A stretch of 49,705 nucleotides of DNA from an uncultured Pelagibacteraceae bacterium (GTDB lineage Bacteria; Pseudomonadota; Alphaproteobacteria; Pelagibacterales; Pelagibacteraceae): assembly GCA_902520695.1 (NCBI GenBank), contig CABYOT010000011.1, forward strand, positions 1 through 49,705, read 5' to 3'. The notes beneath the pieces are model-generated. The model did not search any database and was not told the DNA's origin. It worked only from the letters and a program-made list of their open reading frames with translations. The position numbers and the translations under genes are program-made. Below, piece after piece: positions 1 to 8,175 of this stretch; the first letter of the stretch is position 1; each line of letters starts with the position of its first letter.

Positions 1-2
1 AA

Positions 3-83
3 TCAAATTTAGAAGCAATAAAAAAACTTAGATTTTCATCTAAATCTAAGAAAATGGCACCAAATTTAATAAATTCGCTCTAA
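3..83 (+). CDS. C-terminal end of a gene entering from the left (partial, unknown)
   Basis: One forward frame is open from the window edge and ends in TAA. It gives 26 lysine/serine/leucine-rich residues ending in NLINSL, which could be the amphipathic tail of a protein. It would converge on the HAD gene, and the two stop codons would overlap, a common arrangement in this compact genome. Too little is visible to name a family, and a chance open frame of this length is possible. Confidence 0.35.
   Translation, partial: SNLEAIKKLRFSSKSKKMAPNLINSL
20..50 (-). terminator. Possible rho-independent terminator after the HAD gene
   Basis: On the minus strand an 8-bp stem CTTAGATT/AATCTAAG encloses an 8-base loop and is followed by seven T. 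It lies about 30 bases after the stop of the last gene of the minus-strand ABC operon. The stem is AT-rich, so it would be weak, and the same bases may belong to the coding end of a forward gene. Confidence 0.5.
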
Positions 84-739
84 TTAAATATTAGATCAGT
101 TTTTAACTTTCTTACCCTAATCAGTGATTTTTTGAACTTACTATCGGTGTGAAAATCTCCTGGAAAAGCAATACATTTAATTTTTGCTTTAACGGCTGAT
201 TTTAGGCTAATTTCGGTATCTTCAATTGCAATACATTCATCATTTTTTAATTTAAGTTTATTTAGACAATGTTTGTAAACTTCTAATTTTGATTTTGTAT
301 TTTTATTCCTTGTGGAATTACCAATATAATTAAAATCTTTCTTCTTAAGATATTTTACTGTGGATAAAAAAACTGAATCAATATTATTTTTTGTTGTAGA
401 TGTAGCAAATCCTAATTTTATTTTATTTCTCTTACAGTAACTGATAATATCTAAGACTCCAGGTCTTGGTTTTAGTTTATTTTTTTTTAAATAATTATTA
501 AATATTAATGTTTTTAAATTTCTTATTTTTTTTGCATTAGTAGATGTATTATTTTCTAAACTGTATTTCCTAACTCTTTTCTCGCCGCCTGGTTTTTTTA
601 ACATTGATTTATAAATTTTTTTACTCCAGTACCAATTTAATCCTACTTTTTGAAATGCTTGATTAAAACAATTTCTTTGTATATCAGAGGTCTCAATAAT
701 TGTTCCAATTGAACCAAATAAGACTGCTTTGATTGTCAT
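80..739 (-). CDS. HAD-superfamily protein with degenerate motif I
   Basis: The 219-residue length and fold pattern match HAD subfamily IA (beta-phosphoglucomutase/phosphoglycolate phosphatase-like): an N-terminal Rossmann strand, a helical cap, a motif II-like ATSTT near residue 115 and a motif IV-like IEDTE near residue 173. The N-terminus reads VLFGSIGTIIETS where active members have FDxDGT, so the nucleophilic aspartate is Gly and the acid/base aspartate is Ile. The change comes from clean codons and is not a frameshift. The gene starts with a TAATG overlap on the preceding permease, so it is the last gene of the CUT1 operon. It may be a non-catalytic or repurposed HAD protein; the function is unknown. 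Confidence 0.8.
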   Translation of the reverse strand: MTIKAVLFGSIGTIIETSDIQRNCFNQAFQKVGLNWYWSKKIYKSMLKKPGGEKRVRKYSLENNTSTNAKKIRNLKTLIFNNYLKKNKLKPRPGVLDIISYCKRNKIKLGFATSTTKNNIDSVFLSTVKYLKKKDFNYIGNSTRNKNTKSKLEVYKHCLNKLKLKNDECIAIEDTEISLKSAVKAKIKCIAFPGDFHTDSKFKKSLIRVRKLKTDLIFN

Positions 740-1620
740 TAGCCTTTGATGGCTCCAGCGGTTAATCCACTAATAACCTGTCTTTGAAAAAACATTACTA
801 ATAGAAATAATGGAGCGGTGGCAGACACAACTGCCGATACAGCCCACATTAAATTTCCTTCATGCTGATTGGTTCCAAGATAACTTTGAATTTTAGGAAC
901 CATAGTGTGGTTCTCTTGATTTAATAATAAAGCTGTTACCGTAAAATCATTATAAGCTAGCATGAGACTAAACAATCCAGCTGTGATTACTCCTGGCCAC
1001 ATCACTGGCATTATAATATGTCTAAAGGCTTGGAAGTAAGAACAACCATCAATCAAGGCACTCTCATCTAATTCTTTCGGTACAGTTTTAAAAAATGAAT
1101 AAAGGAGCCATAAGGTAAAAGGTTGATTGATTGCAACAAGCACTACAATTGTAGTTGGTAAAATTCCCCAAATTTGTAATTGAAAAAAAGGGAATAGATA
1201 ACCTGACACCAATGTTATATGCGGCATTGCTCTAAAAATTAAAGCAATAATTAAAATCCAAAATGCATAATTTTTTGTAGATCTGGATAGTGCGTATGCA
1301 CCTAATGTGCCAAGAAATAATGAAATTGAGACAACACTAATTGTAACTATTACTGTGTTTCTTGAAGCTTTCCAAAATTCACCTTCAAACCACGCGCCAC
1401 TATAAGCTTCCTTTGTAAATCTAGCACCAGTTTCAATTAAAGTATTAAAAGCTGTTATTGCATACCACCAATCAGCTCTTGAGAAAAAGTCAGCTCTGAC
1501 TTTAAAGGAACCCCAAAACGTCCAAATAAATGGAAAACATGCAAGTAACAACCATATAACTATAAATATTGTGTTGAAGGTTTTTAAACTGTTTGATTTT
1601 TTATCTAATCCAAAATCCAT
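739..1620 (-). CDS. CUT1-type ABC transporter permease, MalG-like
   Basis: This is an inner-membrane permease of 293 residues with six predicted spans. The cytoplasmic EAA loop is visible near residues 186-207, reading ESALIDGCSYFQAFRHIIMP, the docking site for the ATPase. The length is right for the MalG half of a carbohydrate-type importer. Two bases separate it from the upstream permease, and its stop overlaps the HAD start. The partner ATPase is probably the MalK-like gene at 8.2-9.2 kb on the other strand, since none lies in this operon. The substrate cannot be read from the permease. Confidence 0.92.
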   Translation of the reverse strand: MDFGLDKKSNSLKTFNTIFIVIWLLLACFPFIWTFWGSFKVRADFFSRADWWYAITAFNTLIETGARFTKEAYSGAWFEGEFWKASRNTVIVTISVVSISLFLGTLGAYALSRSTKNYAFWILIIALIFRAMPHITLVSGYLFPFFQLQIWGILPTTIVVLVAINQPFTLWLLYSFFKTVPKELDESALIDGCSYFQAFRHIIMPVMWPGVITAGLFSLMLAYNDFTVTALLLNQENHTMVPKIQSYLGTNQHEGNLMWAVSAVVSATAPLFLLVMFFQRQVISGLTAGAIKG

Positions 1621-1622
1621 AA

Positions 1623-2651
1623 TTATCTATTTGTTCTAAACTCTTTCCAAGTTCTCAGTAAAACTGGCGTTAAAATTATTGAAATTCCTACAATAGTCAT
1701 AATCGATGTTGCTGCTGCTGATCCAAATAAAATTACTTCCTCATTAACTAAGTTATCATAAATCAACCAAGATAAAGATTGGGCACTACCTTCAGCACTA
1801 AAACCTATGATGGGTTCAAATACTCTAAAATTATCCATTAATGAAATTAAAGCAACAAAGGTAACTACAGGATATATATGTGGTAAAACTATATGTTTAA
1901 CTCTTTGAAATCTTGAAGCACCATCTATAATTGAAGCTTCCAATGGTTCTTGTGGAACAGTTTGAAGTGCCGCATAAAAAACAACAAAAGCAAAAGGGGA
2001 GTGATGCCAAACTCCATAAATAATAATTGTAATCCAAGTTAAAGCTTTTGATGATTTAACAGATAAGTAAGGATCATCCATTAATATTTGAAGATTTGCA
2101 CCTATAATTCCTTCTGCATCAATCATCCAGAATAACACTAGAGAACCTACCAAAGGAGTTACAATCATTGGTAAAATTGTACCAAAAATAAGTGGACCTC
2201 TAATTCTTCTAGAAATTGCGTTTAGACTTAGTGCAATAATAAATCCTAAAAGCAGAACGCATGGTGTAACAATTACACAATAGGTTAAGGTAAATACTAA
2301 AGCTTTGTAAAACGGAAGATTTCCTACCTTGCCAATAAATTCACCTAATGATTTACTCTCACTCCAAAATTCTGACACTTGATCAGATGCCAAGTGATTT
2401 CTATCAATGTATGTACCAAAACCATTAAATTTTCCTAATGGTTTCTCTTCTTTAATTTTTGAAGTAGCTTCTTGATCTACAACTACTGATGTTTTGCATC
2501 CAAATGGATCACATTTTTTAACTTCAATGAGTATTTGATCATGTTGAGCATAAAAAGATTGAATCCCTGTTGAAATAATTGGTAGCCCAATGAATAAAAT
2601 CATTGCTAAACCTGCTGGGAAAAAAAACCAGAAAAAACTTCTATTGGGCAT
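1623..2651 (-). CDS. CUT1-type ABC transporter permease, MalF-like
   Basis: This 342-residue permease has a first membrane span near residues 8-30. A roughly 80-residue polar periplasmic segment containing a Cys pair (KKCDPFGCK) follows, and then the usual core with an EAA loop reading EASIIDGASRFQRVKHIVLP. A long periplasmic insertion after the first span is typical of MalF-like subunits. It is co-transcribed with the MalG-like partner, 2 bases away, and lies 51 bases after the binding-protein gene, separated from it by a strong hairpin. Confidence 0.92.
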   Translation of the reverse strand: MPNRSFFWFFFPAGLAMILFIGLPIISTGIQSFYAQHDQILIEVKKCDPFGCKTSVVVDQEATSKIKEEKPLGKFNGFGTYIDRNHLASDQVSEFWSESKSLGEFIGKVGNLPFYKALVFTLTYCVIVTPCVLLLGFIIALSLNAISRRIRGPLIFGTILPMIVTPLVGSLVLFWMIDAEGIIGANLQILMDDPYLSVKSSKALTWITIIIYGVWHHSPFAFVVFYAALQTVPQEPLEASIIDGASRFQRVKHIVLPHIYPVVTFVALISLMDNFRVFEPIIGFSAEGSAQSLSWLIYDNLVNEEVILFGSAAATSIMTIVGISIILTPVLLRTWKEFRTNR

Positions 2652-2661
2652 GATAAATTTA

Positions 2662-2689
2662 TAAGTGGGGATAGTTATATCCCCACTTA
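2662..2689 (-). promoter_or_regulatory. Intercistronic hairpin between binding-protein and permease genes
   Basis: A 12-bp perfect stem (TAAGTGGGGATA paired with its complement, GTTA loop) fills the gap between the binding-protein stop and the first permease start. No run of T follows on the minus strand, so it looks more like an mRNA-protecting or attenuating hairpin than a full terminator. Such a hairpin usually keeps binding-protein mRNA more abundant than permease mRNA. Confidence 0.7.
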
Positions 2690-2702
2690 ATTAATTTATA
2701 TT

Positions 2703-3923
2703 TTATAGAAAACCTTGTTCTTTTGCTTTAGTGATATAAGCAGCTTCAACATCTTTCAATGCTTGCTCAGCTGACTCATTTCCTTGCAAAAACTCAACAA
2801 TTTCACTACCCAAAGCACCATGCATTAATCCCATTTGTGGCAACATTGGATAAGGTTTTGCTCCCATTTTAACTGCTTCAATTACTCCAACAGATTTTGG
2901 ACCAGGTACAAAGCCTTCTACTAACCAAACAGCTTGATCAGCAGCTTTTGCAACCATCTCTTTTGATGATGCTGCATGAGCCATTGCTCTAAAAGAAGCT
3001 TCAGCATCTGCGTCAGATCTATTTTTAGCAAGTGTAAATCCGTCCCACCAAAGTGTTGCTGCAGGAATATTACCACCACCAACTGTTGCAGGAGCAACTA
3101 ATTTAGTAGCAGCAGTTATTTTCGCATCACCTTCATCGTCAAGTAATGTTCCAGATCTAGATGCCCATAAAGTCATAATTGCAACATTTCCAGACTCCCA
3201 CTCAACTTTGATAGCTTCACTATCATGCGTTAAATAATCAGGGTTACTTAAATCAGCCAGTTTTTTTAACATGTTTAAAGTTGCTACACCTTTAGCATTA
3301 TTGATGTTTGGTTGAGCACCACCATCTTTAAAGAATTCACCACCATGACCAATGTACATGTTTACAAATTCTTCAGCTAAATTCCATCCAGCTTTATATG
3401 CCGCTGCATATGGGTATTTCATTTTTCCAGCTGCTCTTATTTTTTCAGCAGCCGCTACAACCTCCTCGTAAGTTTTTGGAATAGCAATACCATTTTCTTT
3501 TAATACATCTGTTCTTACATAAAGATGTTGTGTATTAGCCATAAATGCTACAGCCATTACTTTTCCATCAATTGTAATAAGTTGTGACTCTTGAATTCCT
3601 TTTCCATATTTTTTAACTAGATCATTCATTGGTCTAATTAAATCAGCATTCATTAATGGAACTATAGAACTATTAGCAGCAACTCTAACTGAAAACTCAG
3701 AAGGATTTGCTGTTAAAGCTGGTACTGCAATTTTGTTGTGTTCAGCTGAGTGAGTGACTTTAAAATCAGCACTTCCTTTACATTCTTTTGCAGTTTCAAC
3801 TAAAGTTCTTAGAGCAGGAAAATCATTTGCTAAAATATTTATTGATCCACTTTTAATGTTACAGTCAGCGTTAGCTACTGTTCCAAAAAGTAAAAACAAT
3901 AAAGTAACTAGTATTTTTTTCAT
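2703..3923 (-). CDS. Extracellular solute-binding protein, family 1 (CUT1)
   Basis: This is a 406-residue periplasmic binding protein with a clear signal peptide at residues 1-19 (MKKILVTLLFLLFGTVANA). The mature part looks like a sugar-type family 1 binding protein, with the conserved segments MNDLVKKYG, MAVAFMANTQHLYVRTDVL and NVAIMTLWASR. It captures the substrate for the two following permeases. The ligand is unknown; the family mostly binds oligosaccharides, polyols and glycerol phosphodiesters. It lies 80 bases after the MetE-like gene and may also have its own promoter in that gap. Confidence 0.9.
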   Translation of the reverse strand: MKKILVTLLFLLFGTVANADCNIKSGSINILANDFPALRTLVETAKECKGSADFKVTHSAEHNKIAVPALTANPSEFSVRVAANSSIVPLMNADLIRPMNDLVKKYGKGIQESQLITIDGKVMAVAFMANTQHLYVRTDVLKENGIAIPKTYEEVVAAAEKIRAAGKMKYPYAAAYKAGWNLAEEFVNMYIGHGGEFFKDGGAQPNINNAKGVATLNMLKKLADLSNPDYLTHDSEAIKVEWESGNVAIMTLWASRSGTLLDDEGDAKITAATKLVAPATVGGGNIPAATLWWDGFTLAKNRSDADAEASFRAMAHAASSKEMVAKAADQAVWLVEGFVPGPKSVGVIEAVKMGAKPYPMLPQMGLMHGALGSEIVEFLQGNESAEQALKDVEAAYITKAKEQGFL

Positions 3924-4003
3924 ATTATTCTCTCTTTTGTTAATATTAATTAGTTTTACTTGCCAAAAATATACATATACGCTTAAGTTTATAAAAGTAA
4001 AAA

Positions 4004-5131
4004 TTAGATTTGTTTTGACGCAAGTTCAGCACCTGCGACAAGTGCTTCAAGTTTTTTGTAAACAATGTCTTCATCTACATTTCCATAGCCTGCAAAGGTA
4101 CTAAATCCACAATCTGTTCCTGCCATTAATTGATTTGGCTCTAGTACTCTAGAAAAAGCTAAAATTCTATGTTTTACAACATCTGGATGTTCAATAAAGT
4201 TAGAAGTAGACTCAATAACCCCTGGAATAATCATCTTATCTTTGGGTACTTTTATATTTTCAAATACTTCCCATTCATGAGCATGTCTAGGGTTAGCAGA
4301 CTCTATCAAATATTTATTAACATTGGCTTTAAAAGCTAATCCAATTATTTTATCTAAACCAATATCATGAGTATGAGGTCCTTCATAATTACCCCAGCAT
4401 ATATGCATTCTTACTTTAGATGGATCTATATTTGATAATGAATTATTTAAAACTTCCACATGTTTGTTAGCTCTTTCCAAAAAATCTTTTTCTGAAATTT
4501 CCTTGTAAATCATATGCCTTGATAATGCGAGATCTGGGCAATCAATTTGAATAGATAAGCCGCTCTCAGTTATTTTCTCATATTCGAACTTCATTATATC
4601 TGACAGTTTCTGAAGATACTCATCATCATTTTTATAATATTTGTTGGGCAAAAAATTACATATAACCCCCGGAGATGGTGAATTCATAAATCCATCAGAA
4701 TGTGAATTTTTTTCTAAGGCATTTTTAAAATTTAGAATATCTTTATTAATTGAATCTTCATCTTTTATTTTAAGTTCACTTGTACAACACGGTCTTTTAT
4801 ATTTTGGAGTTCCACCAGATAGGATAAGTTTTTTTTTAAAAGATGGAAAATCATCTAAGTCTTTAGGAGCTTTTCTTTCACTTTCACCAGAAAAACCATC
4901 AACTCTATCTTTTATGTAAGTTGCGTAACTTATTTTTGACATCTCTCCATCACTCACAGAGTCTATTCCGGTATTGATTTGCTTTTTTACAACTTCAGAT
5001 ACATTTTTTTTAACCAATGCATCAAAGCTGCCAATATCTATTTTTTCTTGATTATCTTTAGATGCAAGAAGACTGGAGAGTTCGTTTGATCTTGGTAAGC
5101 TACCAACATGTGTAGTTTTTATTTTAACCAT
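4004..5131 (-). CDS. Methionine synthase II (MetE C-terminal domain) family protein
   Basis: This 375-residue protein has only the catalytic barrel of cobalamin-independent methionine synthase and lacks the N-terminal half of true MetE. The opening THVGSLPR and the zinc ligands are present: H243 and C245 (HIC), E277 and C341 (TDCG). The zinc site would activate a thiol such as homocysteine for methyl or alkyl transfer. Known relatives of this length include core-MetE proteins and epoxyalkane:coenzyme M transferase, so the donor cannot be told from sequence. It overlaps the SnoaL gene by 8 bases inside the operon with the cupin and importer genes, which suggests it handles a step in breaking down the imported compound rather than housekeeping methionine synthesis. 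Confidence 0.8.
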   Translation of the reverse strand: MVKIKTTHVGSLPRSNELSSLLASKDNQEKIDIGSFDALVKKNVSEVVKKQINTGIDSVSDGEMSKISYATYIKDRVDGFSGESERKAPKDLDDFPSFKKKLILSGGTPKYKRPCCTSELKIKDEDSINKDILNFKNALEKNSHSDGFMNSPSPGVICNFLPNKYYKNDDEYLQKLSDIMKFEYEKITESGLSIQIDCPDLALSRHMIYKEISEKDFLERANKHVEVLNNSLSNIDPSKVRMHICWGNYEGPHTHDIGLDKIIGLAFKANVNKYLIESANPRHAHEWEVFENIKVPKDKMIIPGVIESTSNFIEHPDVVKHRILAFSRVLEPNQLMAGTDCGFSTFAGYGNVDEDIVYKKLEALVAGAELASKQI

Positions 5132-6092
5132 GGTTCAATAATATTTGTTTCCATATAGCAACTTCATCAAATAAAACCCATTCTCTAATAATTGAGTTAT
5201 TATTAAATTCAGCATGGTTAATACCCATTATAAATATTTTTTTATTTGATGCTTTACCATATTCATCACTTTCATTAGCATGTTCTCCATCTAAAAACCA
5301 TCTGACTGACACTCTTGAATTTTTCTCTGGCTCTTCTAAAAATCCAACATGCTCAATACTAAATTTTATATTTGTGAATATTTTCTTAATGGAATTCCAT
5401 TTTTCAATAATATCTTCTCTTCCGTGACCAAGTTTATTTCCTGGCCAAAACAAATTTGCAGCTCTATCATAATCTTCATATTCGTAACTTTTATTAAAGA
5501 TATTACTTAAAACCTGCGTATATTTCTCAGCGATTGATCCATCTTTATAACTCTCTGCTTTATAATCTGAATTTTTATCAGAATTAGCGTCATACAATTT
5601 ACTTGAATTCGATACGCCTCCCTCCTTTTCAATCATTTTTCTAGCAAACTCCTCTGGGGAATAACCAATCTGTCTGACCATCGCTCCTTGATCTCTAACG
5701 ATCCATTCATCATAAACTTGATTATTCTTACAAGCACAATCAGCAATAACCCTATAATAAATATCTTTACCAGTGGGTTCACCATAAAATCCTTTTCCAA
5801 GATGAGTTCCTTTGCTTAAAATTCTATGTGATGAGTGATATCCTATTTCATCATTTCCATTCCAAATAACGTCTTCACCTAATAACTGCCTGTTTGGAAA
5901 TTCTTTTAAAGTTGAATAAGTTGCTTCTATAACTGGTTTGTTTCCATATGTAACACCAAATGGTGATCTAACAGGTATGTCATTGGTGTAAAAGTCACCA
6001 ATTGACTCAACATCTTTATTTTCCCAAATTTGTTCTGTGATTTTTAAAATAAAGTCTGGAAAATCTTTATATTTTTTATCAAAACCTCTCAT
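5124..6092 (-). CDS. Tandem SnoaL/NTF2-like protein
   Basis: Two SnoaL-like (NTF2 fold) halves can be seen. The first, about residues 10-150, has the pattern FYTNDIPVRSPFG...GKDIYYRVIADC...VRDQGAMVRQIG. The second, about residues 185-320, has RAANLFWPGNKLGHGREDIIEKW and ends REWVLFDEVAIWKQIL. SnoaL-like folds act as cyclases, isomerases, hydrolases or dehydratases on small polar molecules. I placed the start at the ATG in a TAATG overlap with the cupin stop, the same coupling seen at the HAD/permease junction; an in-frame ATG 18 bases upstream also exists. A second tandem-SnoaL protein lies across the divergent promoter, so the pair may work on successive steps or as a heteromer. The reaction is unknown. 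Confidence 0.75.
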   Translation of the reverse strand: MRGFDKKYKDFPDFILKITEQIWENKDVESIGDFYTNDIPVRSPFGVTYGNKPVIEATYSTLKEFPNRQLLGEDVIWNGNDEIGYHSSHRILSKGTHLGKGFYGEPTGKDIYYRVIADCACKNNQVYDEWIVRDQGAMVRQIGYSPEEFARKMIEKEGGVSNSSKLYDANSDKNSDYKAESYKDGSIAEKYTQVLSNIFNKSYEYEDYDRAANLFWPGNKLGHGREDIIEKWNSIKKIFTNIKFSIEHVGFLEEPEKNSRVSVRWFLDGEHANESDEYGKASNKKIFIMGINHAEFNNNSIIREWVLFDEVAIWKQILLNHG

Positions 6093-7036
6093 TAGATGCT
6101 TGATACACAATTAAGATATGAAACTTCACTTTCATTTATCTCAATATTGACATTCACACCTAATGGAACTGAAATAGTATCTTTAAAATTTATTTCTTTT
6201 GATAAATTTTCCATTTCAATTTTCCAATTTCCTTTTTGTGAAAAAAGTATTGTAGGTTTATTAAAAATTAAATTTTCAACTCTGCCTTTTTTTGATTTGA
6301 AACAACTCAAACTAAAACCTGTATCTTGTTTTATTATTGGATTAATAGACTTATCTTGAAATATGTTTCCTATTATATGTGAAATTTTAATATTATCTCC
6401 AATATTCAATTCATTTTCAATTCTATTATTAAGAGTAGATATATTACTTTGTAATTCATCTAACTTATAATTATTAAATTTTTTTATTTCATCATTAGAT
6501 ATAGGTTCTAATAATCTCCTACCATTTGGTATTGCTTTAATGTTTAGGTCGATTAATGAATTATCATCTAAAAGTGCCATACCTGTCTTTTTTGCTCTCT
6601 TTAATACCTCAGGTATCCAAGTGACAATTCCTGGATCATCACCTCCTAGTACAACAAAAATTAAGCCTTCTTTATCACCAGCATTTTCAAATGCTCTAAA
6701 CATATTTGTTGGCATTGAAATAATGTCTCCTGGATTTAAAATCGTTTCATCTTTACCCTCTGACCCCCAATAAAATCTCCATTTACCTGAATATATTATG
6801 AATACCTCTGCTGTTAAATGGCTATGTAAACCCGATCCATTAAAAGGTTTTGCTGATACTGCACCTAAATTAAAACCATGAGGTTCAGATATTTTTATTG
6901 ATTGGTCAGCGTCTTCTGCGACACCTGGACCTAAAATAGAATAATTTTTTCTTTCTTTGTGTCCGTCTAGCTTACCTTCAACAAATGGTAAAGTGCTTGG
7001 AATTAAATCTTTGAATTTTGCTAATCTAATATTCAT
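6092..7036 (-). CDS. Cupin-domain protein (bicupin)
   Basis: This 314-residue protein has an N-terminal cupin with a complete metal motif: H71, H73 and E77 in GLHSHLTAEVFIIYSGKW, followed by the second motif PGDIISMPTNMFRAFEN. The C-terminal part, about residues 215-314, looks like a second, metal-poor cupin barrel (NKPTILFSQKGNWKIEM, then FKDTISVPLGV). Cupins of this type are dioxygenases, isomerases or sugar epimerases. It is the first gene of the minus-strand operon and reads away from the shared 52-bp promoter region. Co-occurrence with two SnoaL proteins, a MetE-like enzyme and a sugar-type importer suggests a catabolic enzyme; the substrate is unknown. Confidence 0.8.
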   Translation of the reverse strand: MNIRLAKFKDLIPSTLPFVEGKLDGHKERKNYSILGPGVAEDADQSIKISEPHGFNLGAVSAKPFNGSGLHSHLTAEVFIIYSGKWRFYWGSEGKDETILNPGDIISMPTNMFRAFENAGDKEGLIFVVLGGDDPGIVTWIPEVLKRAKKTGMALLDDNSLIDLNIKAIPNGRRLLEPISNDEIKKFNNYKLDELQSNISTLNNRIENELNIGDNIKISHIIGNIFQDKSINPIIKQDTGFSLSCFKSKKGRVENLIFNKPTILFSQKGNWKIEMENLSKEINFKDTISVPLGVNVNIEINESEVSYLNCVSSI

Positions 7037-7088
7037 ATTTTTTTAATTATAATATTGTGATACACGATTATTTCCAGTAAATAAATAT
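7037..7088. promoter_or_regulatory. Divergent promoter region of the ABC/cupin/SnoaL locus
   Basis: These 52 bases separate the cupin start from the forward tandem-SnoaL start and must carry the promoters for both operons. The region is almost entirely A and T apart from TGTGATACACGATTATTTCC. I see no convincing operator repeat in it. Confidence 0.4.
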
Positions 7089-8174
7089 ATGCAAATAGAA
7101 CAATTTGATACAGGACTAAAAACAAAAACTAATGTTCAAGATATTATTCTGTCACCAGAAAAAAATTTACAAAATAAAAATTTAATCCGAGGTTATCTTA
7201 ATAAAATTATTACATCAGGAGTAAGTGAAATAGATAAGAATTTAGATGAAGCATTTATAAATGACGTAAAGATAAATTGTTTTTATCCAATAAACGAATT
7301 TGAGGGACTTAAAAATCTTAAAGAAAAAATCTTTGTACCTTTATTTGAAGCTTTTCCTGATCTTGAGAGAAGAGAGATTATTGTTGTTGGTGGTGCTTTT
7401 AGAGACAGGGTTTTAGTAGGTTCATACTCAGTCCTTTCAGGATATTTTATAAAACCTTGGTTAGGAATTAAACCAAATTATAAAATGATTAATCTTAGAT
7501 GTTGTGAAATTCATGAGCTCAAAGAAAAAAAAATAGTAGAAAGTCACATCTTAATTGATGTGATAGATTTTTTAAGACAATGTGGCATTTCTTCGATCAA
7601 TCCATCTAGAGGTTCTGAGGGAGCTTGGCTTCCACCTATAAATACTGATGGAGTAAATTTTTATGAAAAAAATATGGAGGTATCCAATTTTAATTTAAAA
7701 CAAGCACTCTCTATGAATAGAAGTCTTAATTTGAAACCTGAAAAAGAAAACTTATCAAATGAAGAATTAAAAAATAAATTATTAAATCATCCTCAAAAAG
7801 AATATTGGCATGATAAAATGATCTGGTATGGTCCATGCGGAATAGGTACTTCAAGATCACTAGAGGGGTTTATTGATATGCATCAATTACCTTTTAGAAA
7901 ATCATTTACAGAAAGAGATTATTTTAAACTGGGTCATTACTGTGAGATAGGAGATGGAAAATTTTCTTTATGTGCAGGTTGGCATAGTTTAGAGGCATAT
8001 TACGGTTCAAATGATTGGCTTGGATATAAGGCAAATAAGCAAAAATTAACAATGCGTGTTATGGATTTTTACCATCATGATGAAGGAAAAATCCGTGAAA
8101 ATTGGGTACCAATTGATATACTTCACATTCTAAAACAAATCGGCATAGATGTTTTAGATAATATTAAAGGCTAA
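7089..8174 (+). CDS. Tandem SnoaL/NTF2-like protein
   Basis: This 361-residue protein is again built of two SnoaL-like halves. The first, about residues 28-170, has FPDLERREIIVVGGAFRDRV and ends IVESHILIDVIDFLRQCG. The second, about residues 230-358, has MIWYGPCGIGTSRSLEGF, LGHYCEIGDGKFSLCAGWHS and ends IRENWVPIDILHILKQIGID. The shared half-ending pattern (ENWVPIDxxxxLxQ) is typical of ester-cyclase-like SnoaL enzymes. It differs clearly from the minus-strand tandem SnoaL protein, so the two are not recent duplicates. One base separates it from the importer ATPase gene, tying it to uptake of the same compound. Confidence 0.78.
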   Translation: MQIEQFDTGLKTKTNVQDIILSPEKNLQNKNLIRGYLNKIITSGVSEIDKNLDEAFINDVKINCFYPINEFEGLKNLKEKIFVPLFEAFPDLERREIIVVGGAFRDRVLVGSYSVLSGYFIKPWLGIKPNYKMINLRCCEIHELKEKKIVESHILIDVIDFLRQCGISSINPSRGSEGAWLPPINTDGVNFYEKNMEVSNFNLKQALSMNRSLNLKPEKENLSNEELKNKLLNHPQKEYWHDKMIWYGPCGIGTSRSLEGFIDMHQLPFRKSFTERDYFKLGHYCEIGDGKFSLCAGWHSLEAYYGSNDWLGYKANKQKLTMRVMDFYHHDEGKIRENWVPIDILHILKQIGIDVLDNIKG

Positions 8175-8175
8175 A

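Noticed and set aside
3754..4104. Forward open frame across the start of the binding-protein gene
   Set aside because: It is antisense to a signal peptide and promoter region, has no ribosome site and gives a low-complexity product; it is a shadow of the real minus-strand gene.
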